Below, piece by piece: positions 25,459 to 35,541 of a stretch of DNA of 64,000 nucleotides. The notes under the pieces were generated by a model, which was not told where the DNA came from, ran no database searches, and saw only the letters and a list, made by a program, of their open reading frames with translations. The DNA is from Rhizocola hellebori (GTDB lineage: Bacteria > Actinomycetota > Actinomycetes > Mycobacteriales > Micromonosporaceae). The DNA is taken from NCBI RefSeq assembly GCF_016862955.1, contig NZ_BONY01000042.1:1-64000 (forward strand), written 5' to 3'. A program made the position numbers and the translations under genes. Position 1 is the first letter of the stretch; every line of letters starts with the position of its first letter.

Positions 25459-26702
25459 TGCCGTCGGCCCCGGCCTCACCGGTGGCCGCGGCCGTCGCCG
25501 AGGCGCACCGCCGCGAGTGGGCCTACGTGCTCGCCGCGACGGTGCGCGTCACCCGGGACATCGACCTTGCCGAGGAATGCGTGCAGGACTCGTACGCCCA
25601 GGCGCTCATCACGTGGGAACGCGACGGGATCCCGGGCCGGCCGGGCGCCTGGCTGACCACAGCGTCACGCAACCGGGCACTGGACGTGTTGCGCCGCGAC
25701 CAAACCGCGCGCAAATATCTGCCCCTGCTGGTCGAGGAGCATGTCACCGAGCTCGAGGAGCCGTCGGACATCCCCGATGACCGCCTTCGGCTCGTCTTCA
25801 CCTGCTGCCATCCCGGGCTGGCCACCCAGGCACAGGTGGCGCTGACGCTGCGGCTGGTCTGTGGGCTCACCACGGCCGAGGTGGCGCGGGCCTTCCTGGT
25901 CGCCGAACCCACCATGGCCGCGCGGATCACCCGGGCCAAGAAGAAGATATCCACCGCCCGGATCCCTTACCGGGTCCCGTCCACGGCCGATCTGCCCGAG
26001 CGGATCGAGGCCGTGCTGGCGGTGGTCAACCTGCTTTACACCACGGGGCACACCGCGCCCACCGGCGAGGCGCTGGCCCGGACAGACCTGGTGGCAAGGG
26101 CTTTGGACCTGTCCCGGATGCTGCGCGAGCTGCTCCCCCACGATCCCGGGGTGATCGGCCTGCTCGCGCTGATTCTGCTCACCGACGCCCGGCGGGCCGC
26201 ACGCACCGACGCGCAAGGCCGGCTGGTCCTGCTGCCCGACCAGGATCGGTCGTTGTGGAACAGGCAGGCCATCGCGGAGGGCACCGCGCTGGCGCGCCGG
26301 GCGCTGCGCCATCATCCACCCGGCAAATACGCGCTCATGGCGGCGATCGCCGCTATCCACAGCGGATCGCCGAGCTGGCAGGCCACCGACTGGGCGCAGA
26401 TCGTCGCGCTCTACGACCTGCTGGCCGCGATCTGGTCCTCCCCGGTGGTGAGGCTCAACCGCGCGGTGGCGGTGGGCTTCGCCGAAGGTCCGCTGGCCGG
26501 CCTCGCCGCGCTGGACAAGCTTTCCGACGAACCGCAGCTGGCCGCCTACGGGTACCTCGCCGCGGCGCGGGCCGATTTCCTGAGCAAGCTCGGCCGGGTG
26601 CACGAAGCCCGGACGGCCTACTCGGAAGCCTTGCTGCTGACCGAAAACGCGGTCGAACGCGACTTCCTGGATCAGCGGATGCGCAGCCTGCCCGACAGCT
26701 GA
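25455..26702 (+). CDS. ECF42-group RNA polymerase sigma factor
   Basis: 415 residues, much longer than a minimal ECF sigma. Region 2 (about 10-85, including DIDLAEECVQDSYAQAL and GRPGAWLTTASRNRALDVLRR) and region 4 (about 120-180, with ALTLRLVCGLTTAEVARAF and TMAARITRAKKKI) are followed by a roughly 200-residue helical C-terminal extension (DUF6596/TPR-like) that is the mark of ECF42. No anti-sigma gene is nearby, which fits the group, where the extension is thought to control activity. It is translationally coupled to the DGPF gene. Confidence 0.9.
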   Translation: MMPSAPASPVAAAVAEAHRREWAYVLAATVRVTRDIDLAEECVQDSYAQALITWERDGIPGRPGAWLTTASRNRALDVLRRDQTARKYLPLLVEEHVTELEEPSDIPDDRLRLVFTCCHPGLATQAQVALTLRLVCGLTTAEVARAFLVAEPTMAARITRAKKKISTARIPYRVPSTADLPERIEAVLAVVNLLYTTGHTAPTGEALARTDLVARALDLSRMLRELLPHDPGVIGLLALILLTDARRAARTDAQGRLVLLPDQDRSLWNRQAIAEGTALARRALRHHPPGKYALMAAIAAIHSGSPSWQATDWAQIVALYDLLAAIWSSPVVRLNRAVAVGFAEGPLAGLAALDKLSDEPQLAAYGYLAAARADFLSKLGRVHEARTAYSEALLLTENAVERDFLDQRMRSLPDS

Positions 26703-26732
26703 AAACGCCGCGCCGGGCAGGCTTTCGATGCC

Positions 26733-27416
26733 ATGATGTGGTCGATGACGCCGAGCCGCGAACATGGGCCGCTACCCGATTTCCTGGTCGGCCTGACCGT
26801 GGTGTCCGGCCTCGTGGACTCCTTCAGCTATCTGACCCTGGGCCATGTGTTCGTGGCCAACATGACCGGAAACGTGGTCTTCTTGGGTTTCGCTTTGTCG
26901 GGTACGGGTGAAGTCTCGGTCGTGGACAGTTTGCTGGCTTTGCTCGCCTTCGTCTTCGGCGCGGCCATCGCCGGCCGGATAGCTGCCAAGCGGCCGCCCC
27001 ATCGCGGGCACCTGCTCGCAGCCGGAGCCGCCGCACAGGCCCTGCTCGTGCTGATCGCCGCCGTCACGACCAGCGCGCTGCACAGCACCTCGGTGCGGCT
27101 GACCCTGATCGCTCTGCTGGCGATCGCGATGGGCGGGCAGAACGCGGTGGTGCGAAGGCTGGGCGTGCCGGATCTGACCACCACCGTCATCACCAGAACC
27201 GTGGCCGGTCTGGTCGCCGATTCGGCGGCCCGGCCGGTGCTGGCGCGGCGGCTGGCCTCGGTCACCGCGCTGCTGACCGGCGCACTGCTCGGCGGAACCC
27301 TGTTGCGATGGGCCCCCATCGGCGCGCCGCTCTGGCTCGCCGCCACCCTGCTGCTTGCGTGCGCCGCCGGCGTTTACCGGATGACCCGCGGCCCGGCCGC
27401 CGAGGCCTGGCGATAG
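26733..27416 (+). CDS. DUF1275 (YoaK-type) integral membrane protein
   Basis: 227 residues with about six hydrophobic helices. The family signature is near the start: VSGLVDSFSYLTLGHVFVAN then MTGNVVFLGF. The IAMGGQNAVVRRLGVPDLTT segment that follows the fourth helix is also typical. The start could be the ATG at 26733 or the Met four codons later. It follows the sigma gene by 30 bp in the same direction and may belong to its transcript. Transport function is assumed for the family but no substrate is established. Confidence 0.85.
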   Translation: MMWSMTPSREHGPLPDFLVGLTVVSGLVDSFSYLTLGHVFVANMTGNVVFLGFALSGTGEVSVVDSLLALLAFVFGAAIAGRIAAKRPPHRGHLLAAGAAAQALLVLIAAVTTSALHSTSVRLTLIALLAIAMGGQNAVVRRLGVPDLTTTVITRTVAGLVADSAARPVLARRLASVTALLTGALLGGTLLRWAPIGAPLWLAATLLLACAAGVYRMTRGPAAEAWR

Positions 27417-27494
27417 CAGCCGGTTATGTTGCCTGTCTACAGATAAGGCCCGCTGATCTGTGGGCACTGTCCCCTGTGGACCTAACCTCCGGCC

Positions 27495-29285
27495 ATGTCT
27501 GCGGCTAGCGTTCTGTTGGTGGCTCGGGCGGATGCCCTCCTGATTCATGCCGCCGCGGCGACGGTCAGGGTCGAGCTCAGCTCCGGAATCGACCCGCGAC
27601 GGATCGTCGACGCCGCATCGCGTGGGCCGTCGGCGCTGGCCGAAGACGGCATCATGAGCGCCGCGGGGGCGGCCCAGCTGTCTCAATCCCTTGCTGCACA
27701 AGGGATTCGTCTTGACGGAACCGATGCCGCCGACCTGCCCGCCGATGTCCTGCCGCTGCGCGCGGTGGTCGCCACCTTCGTCACGTCGGGCAAGGTGCCA
27801 CCGGGCGTGGTGGCGGTGACGGCCACCGAGGCGCTGTGGTTGCCTCCCGGCCTCGATCCCACGCTAGGTGAACGCGCGCTTCGGCTTTTCGTGGCACGGC
27901 TGCCCGACCCGATTCGGCTGGGCGCCTATGGGCGTCTCATCGCGGGCCGGCGCGGCCTCGCGATCGCGGGCGATCTCCCGGACCCGCAGCGGGCGAACAC
28001 CATCCGCGCGATCGCCTTGCCCGTCAGCGGCCCCCGGACCTGGTCATGGGCCACCAGCGACCCGGCCGAAACCGGCAGCGCGATCGCCTTGCCTGCCAAC
28101 GGGCCTCGGACCTGGTCGTGGGTCGCGGGCGACCTGGCCGAGACCGGCAGCTTGATCGGTGGCGCGCCGTTGGGGCGGCTGGCGGTCGCCGAGGTCACCC
28201 TCGTCGATCGGTGGCCGCTCGACGACGGCTCCGCCCTCCACTTCGCCCGTGGCGCCTACGCATCGCCCCAACTGGCCACGGTGGACCCGTTCGCCCCATC
28301 CCCGGACCCCAGCCACTGCGCCGGGGCCGACATCGAGGAGTCGCCGGCGCGGGCGAGGTGCCTCGGCGAAGGGCTGAAACGCTTTGCGCTGGGCGACATC
28401 CCGCCGGGAGCACTGCACCTGGCACCCGCCGAGCGGCTGCCCGGCCCGTGGCTGAACCCGGCCGGCGTGATCTCCTACGCCGCCGCCCATCGGGAACGCC
28501 TCGGATTGGACGAGTTCGATCCGAGCCGTCCCGAATGGTGGGTCACCGGTCACCGCCCAGATGGCGTCCCGCTCTGGCTTCCGGCCGCCCTGGTCTACAC
28601 GCCGTTCCCGGCCGCCCCGGCGTGGCTGCAGCCGAGCTACCCGTCTGCCAGCGCCGCCGCCGCGCACCCCGATCCCGACCAGGCTGTGCTGCGCGCCTGG
28701 CTGGAAGACGTCGCATGGGACGCCCTCCAGCGGGCGCGGGCCACCGAGCGCCCCTGCCCCGGTATCGATCCCCGATCCCTGCCAACGCCGCTGGGGCCTT
28801 TGGTCCGCCGGGCACAAGCGGTGGCGCAGTTGCGCATCGTCGCCCTGTCTGGAGGGACGGGCATCCTCGTCATCGCCGCGGCCGGGTTCGGTGAGCACAG
28901 CCTGGCGCTGGGCCTGAGCGCCGCCGCCGACCCGGTCGACGCCGCCCGCAAGGCTCTCGTACAGGCCTGCGCCAACCTCCGGTTCCCTTCGCCCGCCGCC
29001 CCGGCACCGCTTGCGCAGCTGAAGTGGTTGCTCGACGGCCCGCTGGTGAACTGGCGCGAGCTGAACGCACCAGCGCTGCCAAGAGTCCCCGGCCACGTCG
29101 CGGTTTACCGCTACCCCTCGCGGCTGCTCGGTGGGCTGACCGTCGCCAAGGTCCTCGACCCGCAACTGATCCCCATCACCTTCGGCCACGACTCCGACCC
29201 CACCGGCTGCCCCGCCTTCGCCGGCCCCTTCCTGGCCCGCGGCATCGACTTCACGCAACCACTGCCCCCACACCCCTTCAGCTAA
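27495..29285 (+). CDS. YcaO-like protein with degenerate ATP-site motifs
   Basis: 596 residues, ATG at 27495 without a clear ribosome site; TAACCT at 27483-27488 could be a -10 of a leaderless transcript. The C-terminal 320 residues have the order of YcaO cyclodehydratases: a GADIEESPARARCLGEGLKR segment (where ExxER is expected), DQAVLRAWLEDVAWDALQRA (where LExxERDA is expected), a late VAKVLDPQLIPITFG strand and the PHPF C-terminus. Two of the acidic ATP/Mg ligands appear replaced, so it may be a partner or pseudoenzyme. The N-terminal part is unlike known domains and contains a 24-residue tandem repeat (172-219). No precursor peptide or dehydrogenase is adjacent. The family assignment is moderate. 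Confidence 0.5.
   Translation: MSAASVLLVARADALLIHAAAATVRVELSSGIDPRRIVDAASRGPSALAEDGIMSAAGAAQLSQSLAAQGIRLDGTDAADLPADVLPLRAVVATFVTSGKVPPGVVAVTATEALWLPPGLDPTLGERALRLFVARLPDPIRLGAYGRLIAGRRGLAIAGDLPDPQRANTIRAIALPVSGPRTWSWATSDPAETGSAIALPANGPRTWSWVAGDLAETGSLIGGAPLGRLAVAEVTLVDRWPLDDGSALHFARGAYASPQLATVDPFAPSPDPSHCAGADIEESPARARCLGEGLKRFALGDIPPGALHLAPAERLPGPWLNPAGVISYAAAHRERLGLDEFDPSRPEWWVTGHRPDGVPLWLPAALVYTPFPAAPAWLQPSYPSASAAAAHPDPDQAVLRAWLEDVAWDALQRARATERPCPGIDPRSLPTPLGPLVRRAQAVAQLRIVALSGGTGILVIAAAGFGEHSLALGLSAAADPVDAARKALVQACANLRFPSPAAPAPLAQLKWLLDGPLVNWRELNAPALPRVPGHVAVYRYPSRLLGGLTVAKVLDPQLIPITFGHDSDPTGCPAFAGPFLARGIDFTQPLPPHPFS
28008..28151 (+). repeat. 72-bp in-frame tandem duplication, two copies
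   Basis: 28008-28079 and 28080-28151 encode 24-residue units, both starting AIALP, containing GPRTWSW and ending AETGS. The copies differ at scattered positions, several of them amino-acid changing, so the duplication is not recent. Confidence 0.9.
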
Positions 29286-29383
29286 CCCAGCACCCTTCGC
29301 CGCCGCCCCACTCCCCCGCTTCGGCACGTTCCGTTTTGCCAAGGCGACCGCACCCGCCTGCTGTTGCGGCTAATGTCCCGCTC

Positions 29384-30694
29384 ATGACCCGCAGTGTGCC
29401 GGCAGCACCGCGGCGCGCTGGCGCACTGGCCACCGCCGTATTGGCCACGTGCCTAACGGTATTCATCGCGCCCGGCACCGCCGGCGCTACGGCGGGAGCG
29501 CCCGGCAACGCACGTGCCATAGCGCCCGCCGCTGCCGGTGCTTCGGCCGGAATGCCCGGCACCGCCGGCGCCGTCACGCCCAGGGGTGTCGCTGAGGCTG
29601 TTGCGTGTCCGAGGCCGGCGGTGGCGCCGGTGCAGGGCGTGCCGCGGTTGACGCCGCCGCCGGAGAGCCCTGGCGCGCGCCTGGTCGGCGGGGACCAGCT
29701 CGCCACCTCGGGCCTGGCCATCCCGTCGTCCGCGCCGCTGCCTCCGGCGGTGACCGCCACCTCGTGGGTCGTGGCAGATCTCGACTCCGGTGCGGTTGTC
29801 GGCGCGTGCGGCGCGCACGAGTACGCCACCCCGGCCAGCGTGCAGAAGCTTCTGCTCGCGGCCACCATGCTGGGCAGGCTCGACCCGCAGCAAATCGTCA
29901 CGGTCAACGACGCCGATATGCAATACGAGCCGGGCAGTTCGTCCGCCGGGCTGGTGGAGGGCGGTCAGTACACGGTGGAGACGCTGTGGCTGGGGCTGCT
30001 GCTCGTGTCGGGCAACGACGCGGCCAACGTGCTGGCTCGGCTGGGCGGTGGCGCGGCCGGTGCGGAGGGCGGGGTACAGGAGATGAATGCCCAAGCCAAA
30101 AAGCTGGGCGCATTCCAGACCCACGCCGTGACGCCGTCCGGTCTCGATGCGCCCGGCCAGTTCACCACCGCTTACGACCTGGCCCTGATCGCCCGCGCCT
30201 GCTTCGCCGATGCCGCCTTCCGCAGATACGCGCTGACCAAACAGGCGCAGATTCCGGCTCAGCCGCTCAAACAGCGGGAAGGTTTCCAGATCCAGAACCA
30301 GAACTCGCTTATCGAGCAATACCCGGGCGCGCTGGGCGGCAAGACCGGCTACACCGACCTGTCCCGCCACACCTATGTGGGAGCGGCCGAACGCAACGGC
30401 CGCCGCCTGGTCGTCACCCTGCTCGGGGCCGAACACGCGCCGCAGCTGGGCTGGGAGCAGGGCGCCGCCCTGCTCGACTGGGGCTTCGCCCAACCCGCCA
30501 CCGCCTCGGTCGGCCGCCTGGTCGATCCGGCCGAGTTCGTGGTGGCGCCTTCGCCCTCCCCGGTCGATCCCGCCATGCCCTCGGCGGCCGAGGCCCACGC
30601 CCGCAAGACGGCACCGCCCGCCATCGCCCTCGGCGCCGCGGCGGCCTGCGTGGTGCTCGCCACCGCCCTGCGCCGCCGACGCCGCCGCTCCTAA
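29384..30694 (+). CDS. D-alanyl-D-alanine carboxypeptidase (peptidase S11)
   Basis: 436 residues. The ATG at 29384 starts a signal peptide (hydrophobic 13-35). An Ala/Gly/Pro-rich stretch precedes the catalytic domain. All three penicillin-binding motifs are present: Ser152-Val-Gln-Lys155, Ser209-Gly-Asn211 and Lys320-Thr-Gly322. A C-terminal hydrophobic helix followed by RRRRRRS anchors it in the membrane, so it acts on the outer face. It trims the terminal D-Ala of peptidoglycan stem peptides. TAATGT at 29371-29376 might be a -10 for a leaderless mRNA. Its stop codon abuts a relic of an aldo/keto reductase on the other strand. Confidence 0.92.
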   Translation: MTRSVPAAPRRAGALATAVLATCLTVFIAPGTAGATAGAPGNARAIAPAAAGASAGMPGTAGAVTPRGVAEAVACPRPAVAPVQGVPRLTPPPESPGARLVGGDQLATSGLAIPSSAPLPPAVTATSWVVADLDSGAVVGACGAHEYATPASVQKLLLAATMLGRLDPQQIVTVNDADMQYEPGSSSAGLVEGGQYTVETLWLGLLLVSGNDAANVLARLGGGAAGAEGGVQEMNAQAKKLGAFQTHAVTPSGLDAPGQFTTAYDLALIARACFADAAFRRYALTKQAQIPAQPLKQREGFQIQNQNSLIEQYPGALGGKTGYTDLSRHTYVGAAERNGRRLVVTLLGAEHAPQLGWEQGAALLDWGFAQPATASVGRLVDPAEFVVAPSPSPVDPAMPSAAEAHARKTAPPAIALGAAAACVVLATALRRRRRRS

Positions 30695-30735
30695 AGGTTG
30701 GTCGTCCGCTCCGCGTGTTCGGGGTAGCGCTTGCC
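30691..30735 (-). pseudogene. Relic of a second aldo/keto reductase 3' end
   Basis: 45 bp that match the last 14 codons plus stop of the intact aldo/keto reductase (30743-30787) at 39 of 45 positions. It translates to GKRYPEHAERTTNL and a stop, against [14 protein letters not shown] in the intact gene. Only this tail remains. It overlaps the stop of the D,D-carboxypeptidase by 4 bp. Confidence 0.7.
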
Positions 30736-30742
30736 GCCGCCC

Positions 30743-31816
<1,074 letters not shown>

Positions 31817-31857
31817 TTATGCATGTCGATCACCTCTCCAACCCCCGGGAGGTTCTC

Positions 31858-33966
31858 ATGAGATTTCGGCAGGCATTGACGGCATTCGGCTCCACCGCGC
31901 TGACTGTCATCCTCTCCATCGCCGCCGGCGGCTCGGCCAACGCGGCCGTCGATCCCCAGCAGGTGCAAGGTTTGCGGGTCACCCCGGGCGAAGGGTTCGC
32001 CACCTTGGCCTGGACACCCGTGGCCGGGGCCACCGACTACCAGATCGAGCGCGCGCCGGTGGATGCGGCCGACACCGCCACCGGACCAGCGGTGATCACC
32101 GGTGTGTGGCGGCCCAACCGTCAGGTTCACCAAGACCGGCCCACCTTCGCCGACGCCGGCTTCAATCCGGGTGACCGGTTGCGGTGGCGGGTGCGGGCCC
32201 GGCTCGGGTCCGTGGAAGAACCCTTTTCCGAGGCCGTCTTCGCCACCACTGCGGCGCCGTGGGGCGACCCGGGCGTGCCGGGCGAAAGCCTTCGTACCCA
32301 ATGGGAAATGACCCAAGCGGCCGAGTTCACCAGCGACACCAGCGAATACGCCTACACCGCCGCGATCGATGAGCTTAGCGATCGGGTGCGGGTCGTCGAA
32401 ATCGGACGCACCGTGCTGGGCCGGCCGATCAACATGTTTGTCATCGGGTACCCAGCACCGCCGAGCACGGCGGCCGCCGTCGCCGCGACCTTCCCGCTGG
32501 CCATCAACTGCAACGTGCACGGCAACGAACCCGGCAACCGGGAGAGCTGCCTGATCCTGGCGCGCCGGCTCGCTTTCGCCGGCGACGCCAGAACGATCGA
32601 CCTGCTGAGCCACACCACGATGCTCATTGTCCCGTCCATCAACGGCGACGGCCGCGCGGCCAACACCCGCGGCAACTCCACCGGCCAGGATCTCAACCGC
32701 GACTACTCGCTGATCCGTCAGCCGGAAACCTTTGCCTACGTGGCGATGCTGCGCGACTACCGGCCGGTGGCAAGCTTCGACGGGCACGAGTTCGGCAACA
32801 GCAGCGCCGGTGATCTGCCGACGCTGCCGCCACGCCACCAGAACGTGGCCCAGTCCATATTCGACCAATCCCAGGACATGATCATCAATCGCCTGTATGA
32901 GCGCGGCGCCGCCGACGGCTGGTGGCCCTGCCCCTACGGCTGCGCCAACGGCGGAAACGTGGGGCTGAGCGAGGAGACGATTCTGCGCAACACCCTGGGC
33001 CTGAAGAATGTCACCAACTCGCTGCTGGAGCTGCGCGCTGCGGGCGGCCCCACCCGTCCCGACGAGGGCGCGGCGGCCAACAACCGGCGGCGCAAGACTT
33101 ACTCGTCGCTGTGGACGTTCAACGAATTCCTCGACTATCACCGCGCCAGCCTGGCCGCCATCAGGCTGTCGCGTACGGCGGCGGTCGGTTTCCAGGTCGC
33201 CAACACCGGCCGGATCGTGTTCCGCGGTTCCCGGCCGATCCCGGCTTTCCCGGCCCCCCATCCCGGGGAAAGCCCGCCACCGCTTGACGCCCCGGCTCAG
33301 GACGCGATCCTCGACGATCCGCCGTGCGCCTATAAGCTCACCCAGGAGCAGTATCTCGGGGTACGAAGCGACGGCCCGGCCGGCATGGTCACCACCGCGG
33401 CGCAGCGCATCGCCGCGCACGGCTGGAAGGTGATCGCCGTATCCGATGGATACGTGATCCCGCTGGCGCAGCCGGAGCGCGGCCTGATCCCATTGCTGCT
33501 CGACGCCCAAGCCACCGAGGAACTCGTTGGCGCGCAACGGATCCTGCCCACCCTGACCGGCCGGCACAACGGCCCGCTCACCATCTCCTCGGGCATCGCG
33601 TGCCTGGCCGGCGCGACCGTGAGCGGCCCGGTCACGGTGGCGGCCGGGGCCACCCTGATCGCCACCGGATCCACGTTCTCCGGCCCGGTCACCGCGACCG
33701 GGGCAGCGGGCGTCTTCATGGCCGCCAGCACCGTTCGCGGCCCGCTGCGCCTCTCCGGCACCACCCAGGCCGTGCTTATTGCGGCCGCCACGGTCAGCGG
33801 CGAGGTGCAGCTGACCGACAACAGCACCGTCAGCGGCGCGGCAATCGTCGCCGGCAACACGGTCAGCGGCCCGCTGCGGTGCAGCGGCAACTCCCCCGCC
33901 CCGGTCAACCTCGAGATCGCCAACGCGGTGAGCGGCCCGAAGAACGGCCAGTGCGCCGCATTGTGA
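31858..33966 (+). CDS. Secreted M14-family zinc carboxypeptidase with a repeat-rich C-terminal domain
   Basis: 702 residues. The ATG at 31858 has GGGAGG 5 nt upstream and opens a signal peptide (cleavage near GSANAA, residue 30). A fibronectin III-like domain (about 31-130) precedes the carboxypeptidase domain. Zinc ligands are His221 and Glu224 (NVHGNEPGNRE) and His310 (DGHEFG); Arg281 in LNRDYS binds substrate and Glu391 in LLELRAAGG is the likely catalytic base. Residues 572-699 are about eight short repeats around VSGP, resembling a bactofilin-like or left-handed beta-helix, possibly for cell-wall or glycan binding. It is probably an extracellular peptidase. A strong terminator follows. 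Confidence 0.88.
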   Translation: MRFRQALTAFGSTALTVILSIAAGGSANAAVDPQQVQGLRVTPGEGFATLAWTPVAGATDYQIERAPVDAADTATGPAVITGVWRPNRQVHQDRPTFADAGFNPGDRLRWRVRARLGSVEEPFSEAVFATTAAPWGDPGVPGESLRTQWEMTQAAEFTSDTSEYAYTAAIDELSDRVRVVEIGRTVLGRPINMFVIGYPAPPSTAAAVAATFPLAINCNVHGNEPGNRESCLILARRLAFAGDARTIDLLSHTTMLIVPSINGDGRAANTRGNSTGQDLNRDYSLIRQPETFAYVAMLRDYRPVASFDGHEFGNSSAGDLPTLPPRHQNVAQSIFDQSQDMIINRLYERGAADGWWPCPYGCANGGNVGLSEETILRNTLGLKNVTNSLLELRAAGGPTRPDEGAAANNRRRKTYSSLWTFNEFLDYHRASLAAIRLSRTAAVGFQVANTGRIVFRGSRPIPAFPAPHPGESPPPLDAPAQDAILDDPPCAYKLTQEQYLGVRSDGPAGMVTTAAQRIAAHGWKVIAVSDGYVIPLAQPERGLIPLLLDAQATEELVGAQRILPTLTGRHNGPLTISSGIACLAGATVSGPVTVAAGATLIATGSTFSGPVTATGAAGVFMAASTVRGPLRLSGTTQAVLIAAATVSGEVQLTDNSTVSGAAIVAGNTVSGPLRCSGNSPAPVNLEIANAVSGPKNGQCAAL

Positions 33967-33972
33967 CACCCA

Positions 33973-34003
33973 AGGCGGCGGCCGGGATTCCCGGCCGCCG
34001 CCT
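33973..34003. terminator. Hairpin after the M14 gene
   Basis: Perfect 14-bp GC-rich arms (33973-33986 and 33990-34003) with a three-base loop, 6 bp after the stop. It lies between convergent genes and can serve both. Confidence 0.75.
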
Positions 34004-34053
34004 GCGCTAAGGGGTTGAGCGGGCGGCGCCTGCGCTAAGGGTTGAGCGGGCGG
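33999..34053. repeat. 28/27-bp tandem duplication at the 3' end of the methyltransferase fusion gene
   Basis: 33999-34026 and 34027-34053 are identical except for one extra G in the first copy. The second copy contains the stop and last codons (RPLNP) of the minus-strand gene; the first is an untranslated duplicate just beyond the stop. Confidence 0.85.
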
Positions 34054-35540
34054 CGGGCGATCAGCAGGATGTGGGTCGCCGGCCAGGGCAGTGGGGTGCC
34101 GTCGAGGCCGGTCAGGCTGGCCACCGGCGCCAGCCGGTGGTCGACGATCCAATCGTTGCGGCTGGTCCCGGAGGCGGCGTCGAGCTCGAAACCTACCTCG
34201 GTGAGCAGAGCGCGCCAGTCGGCTTGGGCCATGCCGCAGAACTGTTCCTGGGTTTCCGACATCCAGTTGTTGGTGTAGTCCTTGCGGGTCAAGAAGTCCA
34301 TCGCGTCGCCCAGACTCAGCTCGATCGCCTCCTGGCCCACCGGGGAATGGTCGAAGGCGAAGCGGTAGTCGACGGTGAACTGGTCGAAGCGGGCACGCGT
34401 CGACAGCCCGTCCAGATAGGCGGCAACCCCGGTGCTCGGCAGCTCGGCCAGGTCGCGGCGTGGGCGCTGCGGGTTGTCGCCGTCGCCGCGTTCCAGGTGC
34501 AGCAGCACCCGTCTGTCCCGCTCGTCCGGACCGCAGACATCGCTGTTGATCCAGACGCCGCCGGGCGCAGTGTGATCGAAGATGGCCTGGGCGAAGGCGC
34601 GCACCGACTTTCCTTGCTCGCCATAGGACCAGATCTCATGGGTCAGCGCGAAGGTCAGCGTCGTGTCGACCGACCGCGGCGGCAACACCGCGCCGCCGAG
34701 CACGTTGCGGTGGTAGAAGAACACGTTGGGGTTGCTGAAAACACCCTGCGACAGCTTGTGCACGCACTCCTCGTAGAGGTGGCGTGCCACCTCGATGCCG
34801 ATCAGGTCGCTTTCCCGCAACGCCGGCTCCCGGTCGGCCAGCTCCAGCACCGCGCCCGCGCCACAGCCGATGTCCACCACCCTGCCCGGCCGCACGTAGT
34901 CGCGCACGGCGGTCCATTTGCGCGTGGCTGCGGCGGCGAAGGCTTCGACATAGATGCGGTAGTTGCGGGTTGCGGTGAGACCGCCCTCGTCGCCCACCAC
35001 CGGATCGTTGACGGCAGCGTGGATCTGCTCGACGAGCCGATATCTGTCGAAGACATCCACCGTCGCCGGATGCGCCAGCTCCCGCCACCGATCGTCGCCG
35101 GCGGCCAGTCGCAGCAACACCTCCCAGGGGCGCTGCGGCGAGGGGTCGAGCGACGCCTCCATGGTCGCGATCTGAAAACCCAGTCGCTCGTAGAGGGCGG
35201 CCACCTCCGGCGTGGAACAGGCCACCATCGTGTTGTCGGGAGTCAGCTCTGTACCAGTCGTCACAGCAATGTTCTTGATTGTCACCTCGGCGAACCGGTC
35301 GGTCGGCGCCACATCGAAGACCGGCACCACCAGCGAACGCAACCCGGACAGCACGCTGAACCGCTCGATAGCCGCCTCCCGGCGGTTGTACGGCACCGGA
35401 TTGCGCCGGGTGTTGGCGTGATTCGCCGACGTCACCGCCCACACCATGGTGGCGGACTGCGAACCGGCCAGGGCGCTGAGGTATTCGGCCTGGAACCGGG
35501 TGAGCACGTGATGACGGCCGGGAATCAGCACGAACCGCAT
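34035..35540 (-). CDS. Fusion of a nucleotidyltransferase-like domain and a SAM-dependent methyltransferase
   Basis: 501 residues, ATG 1 bp after the stop of the upstream FMN reductase, so coupled. The first 165 residues resemble NMN-adenylyltransferase/cytidylyltransferase folds (LIPGRHHVLTRFQ in place of GRFQPxHxGH, VTSANHANTRRNPVPYNRRE near the NPF-ER region), but the HxGH motif is degenerate. Residues about 200-400 are a class I methyltransferase with motif I VVDIGCGAGAVLELA and the acidic GIEVA at the end of the second strand. The C-terminal 100 residues are a less conserved alpha/beta region. The substrate is unknown; position in a flavin-monooxygenase operon suggests modification of a small molecule. 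Cytoplasmic. Confidence 0.65.
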   Translation of the reverse strand: MRFVLIPGRHHVLTRFQAEYLSALAGSQSATMVWAVTSANHANTRRNPVPYNRREAAIERFSVLSGLRSLVVPVFDVAPTDRFAEVTIKNIAVTTGTELTPDNTMVACSTPEVAALYERLGFQIATMEASLDPSPQRPWEVLLRLAAGDDRWRELAHPATVDVFDRYRLVEQIHAAVNDPVVGDEGGLTATRNYRIYVEAFAAAATRKWTAVRDYVRPGRVVDIGCGAGAVLELADREPALRESDLIGIEVARHLYEECVHKLSQGVFSNPNVFFYHRNVLGGAVLPPRSVDTTLTFALTHEIWSYGEQGKSVRAFAQAIFDHTAPGGVWINSDVCGPDERDRRVLLHLERGDGDNPQRPRRDLAELPSTGVAAYLDGLSTRARFDQFTVDYRFAFDHSPVGQEAIELSLGDAMDFLTRKDYTNNWMSETQEQFCGMAQADWRALLTEVGFELDAASGTSRNDWIVDHRLAPVASLTGLDGTPLPWPATHILLIARRPLNP

Positions 35541-35541
35541 C

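Noticed and set aside
29024-29383. Extension of the D,D-carboxypeptidase into the upstream gene
   Set aside because: It overlaps the YcaO-like gene in another frame, and the signal peptide begins at the ATG at 29384.
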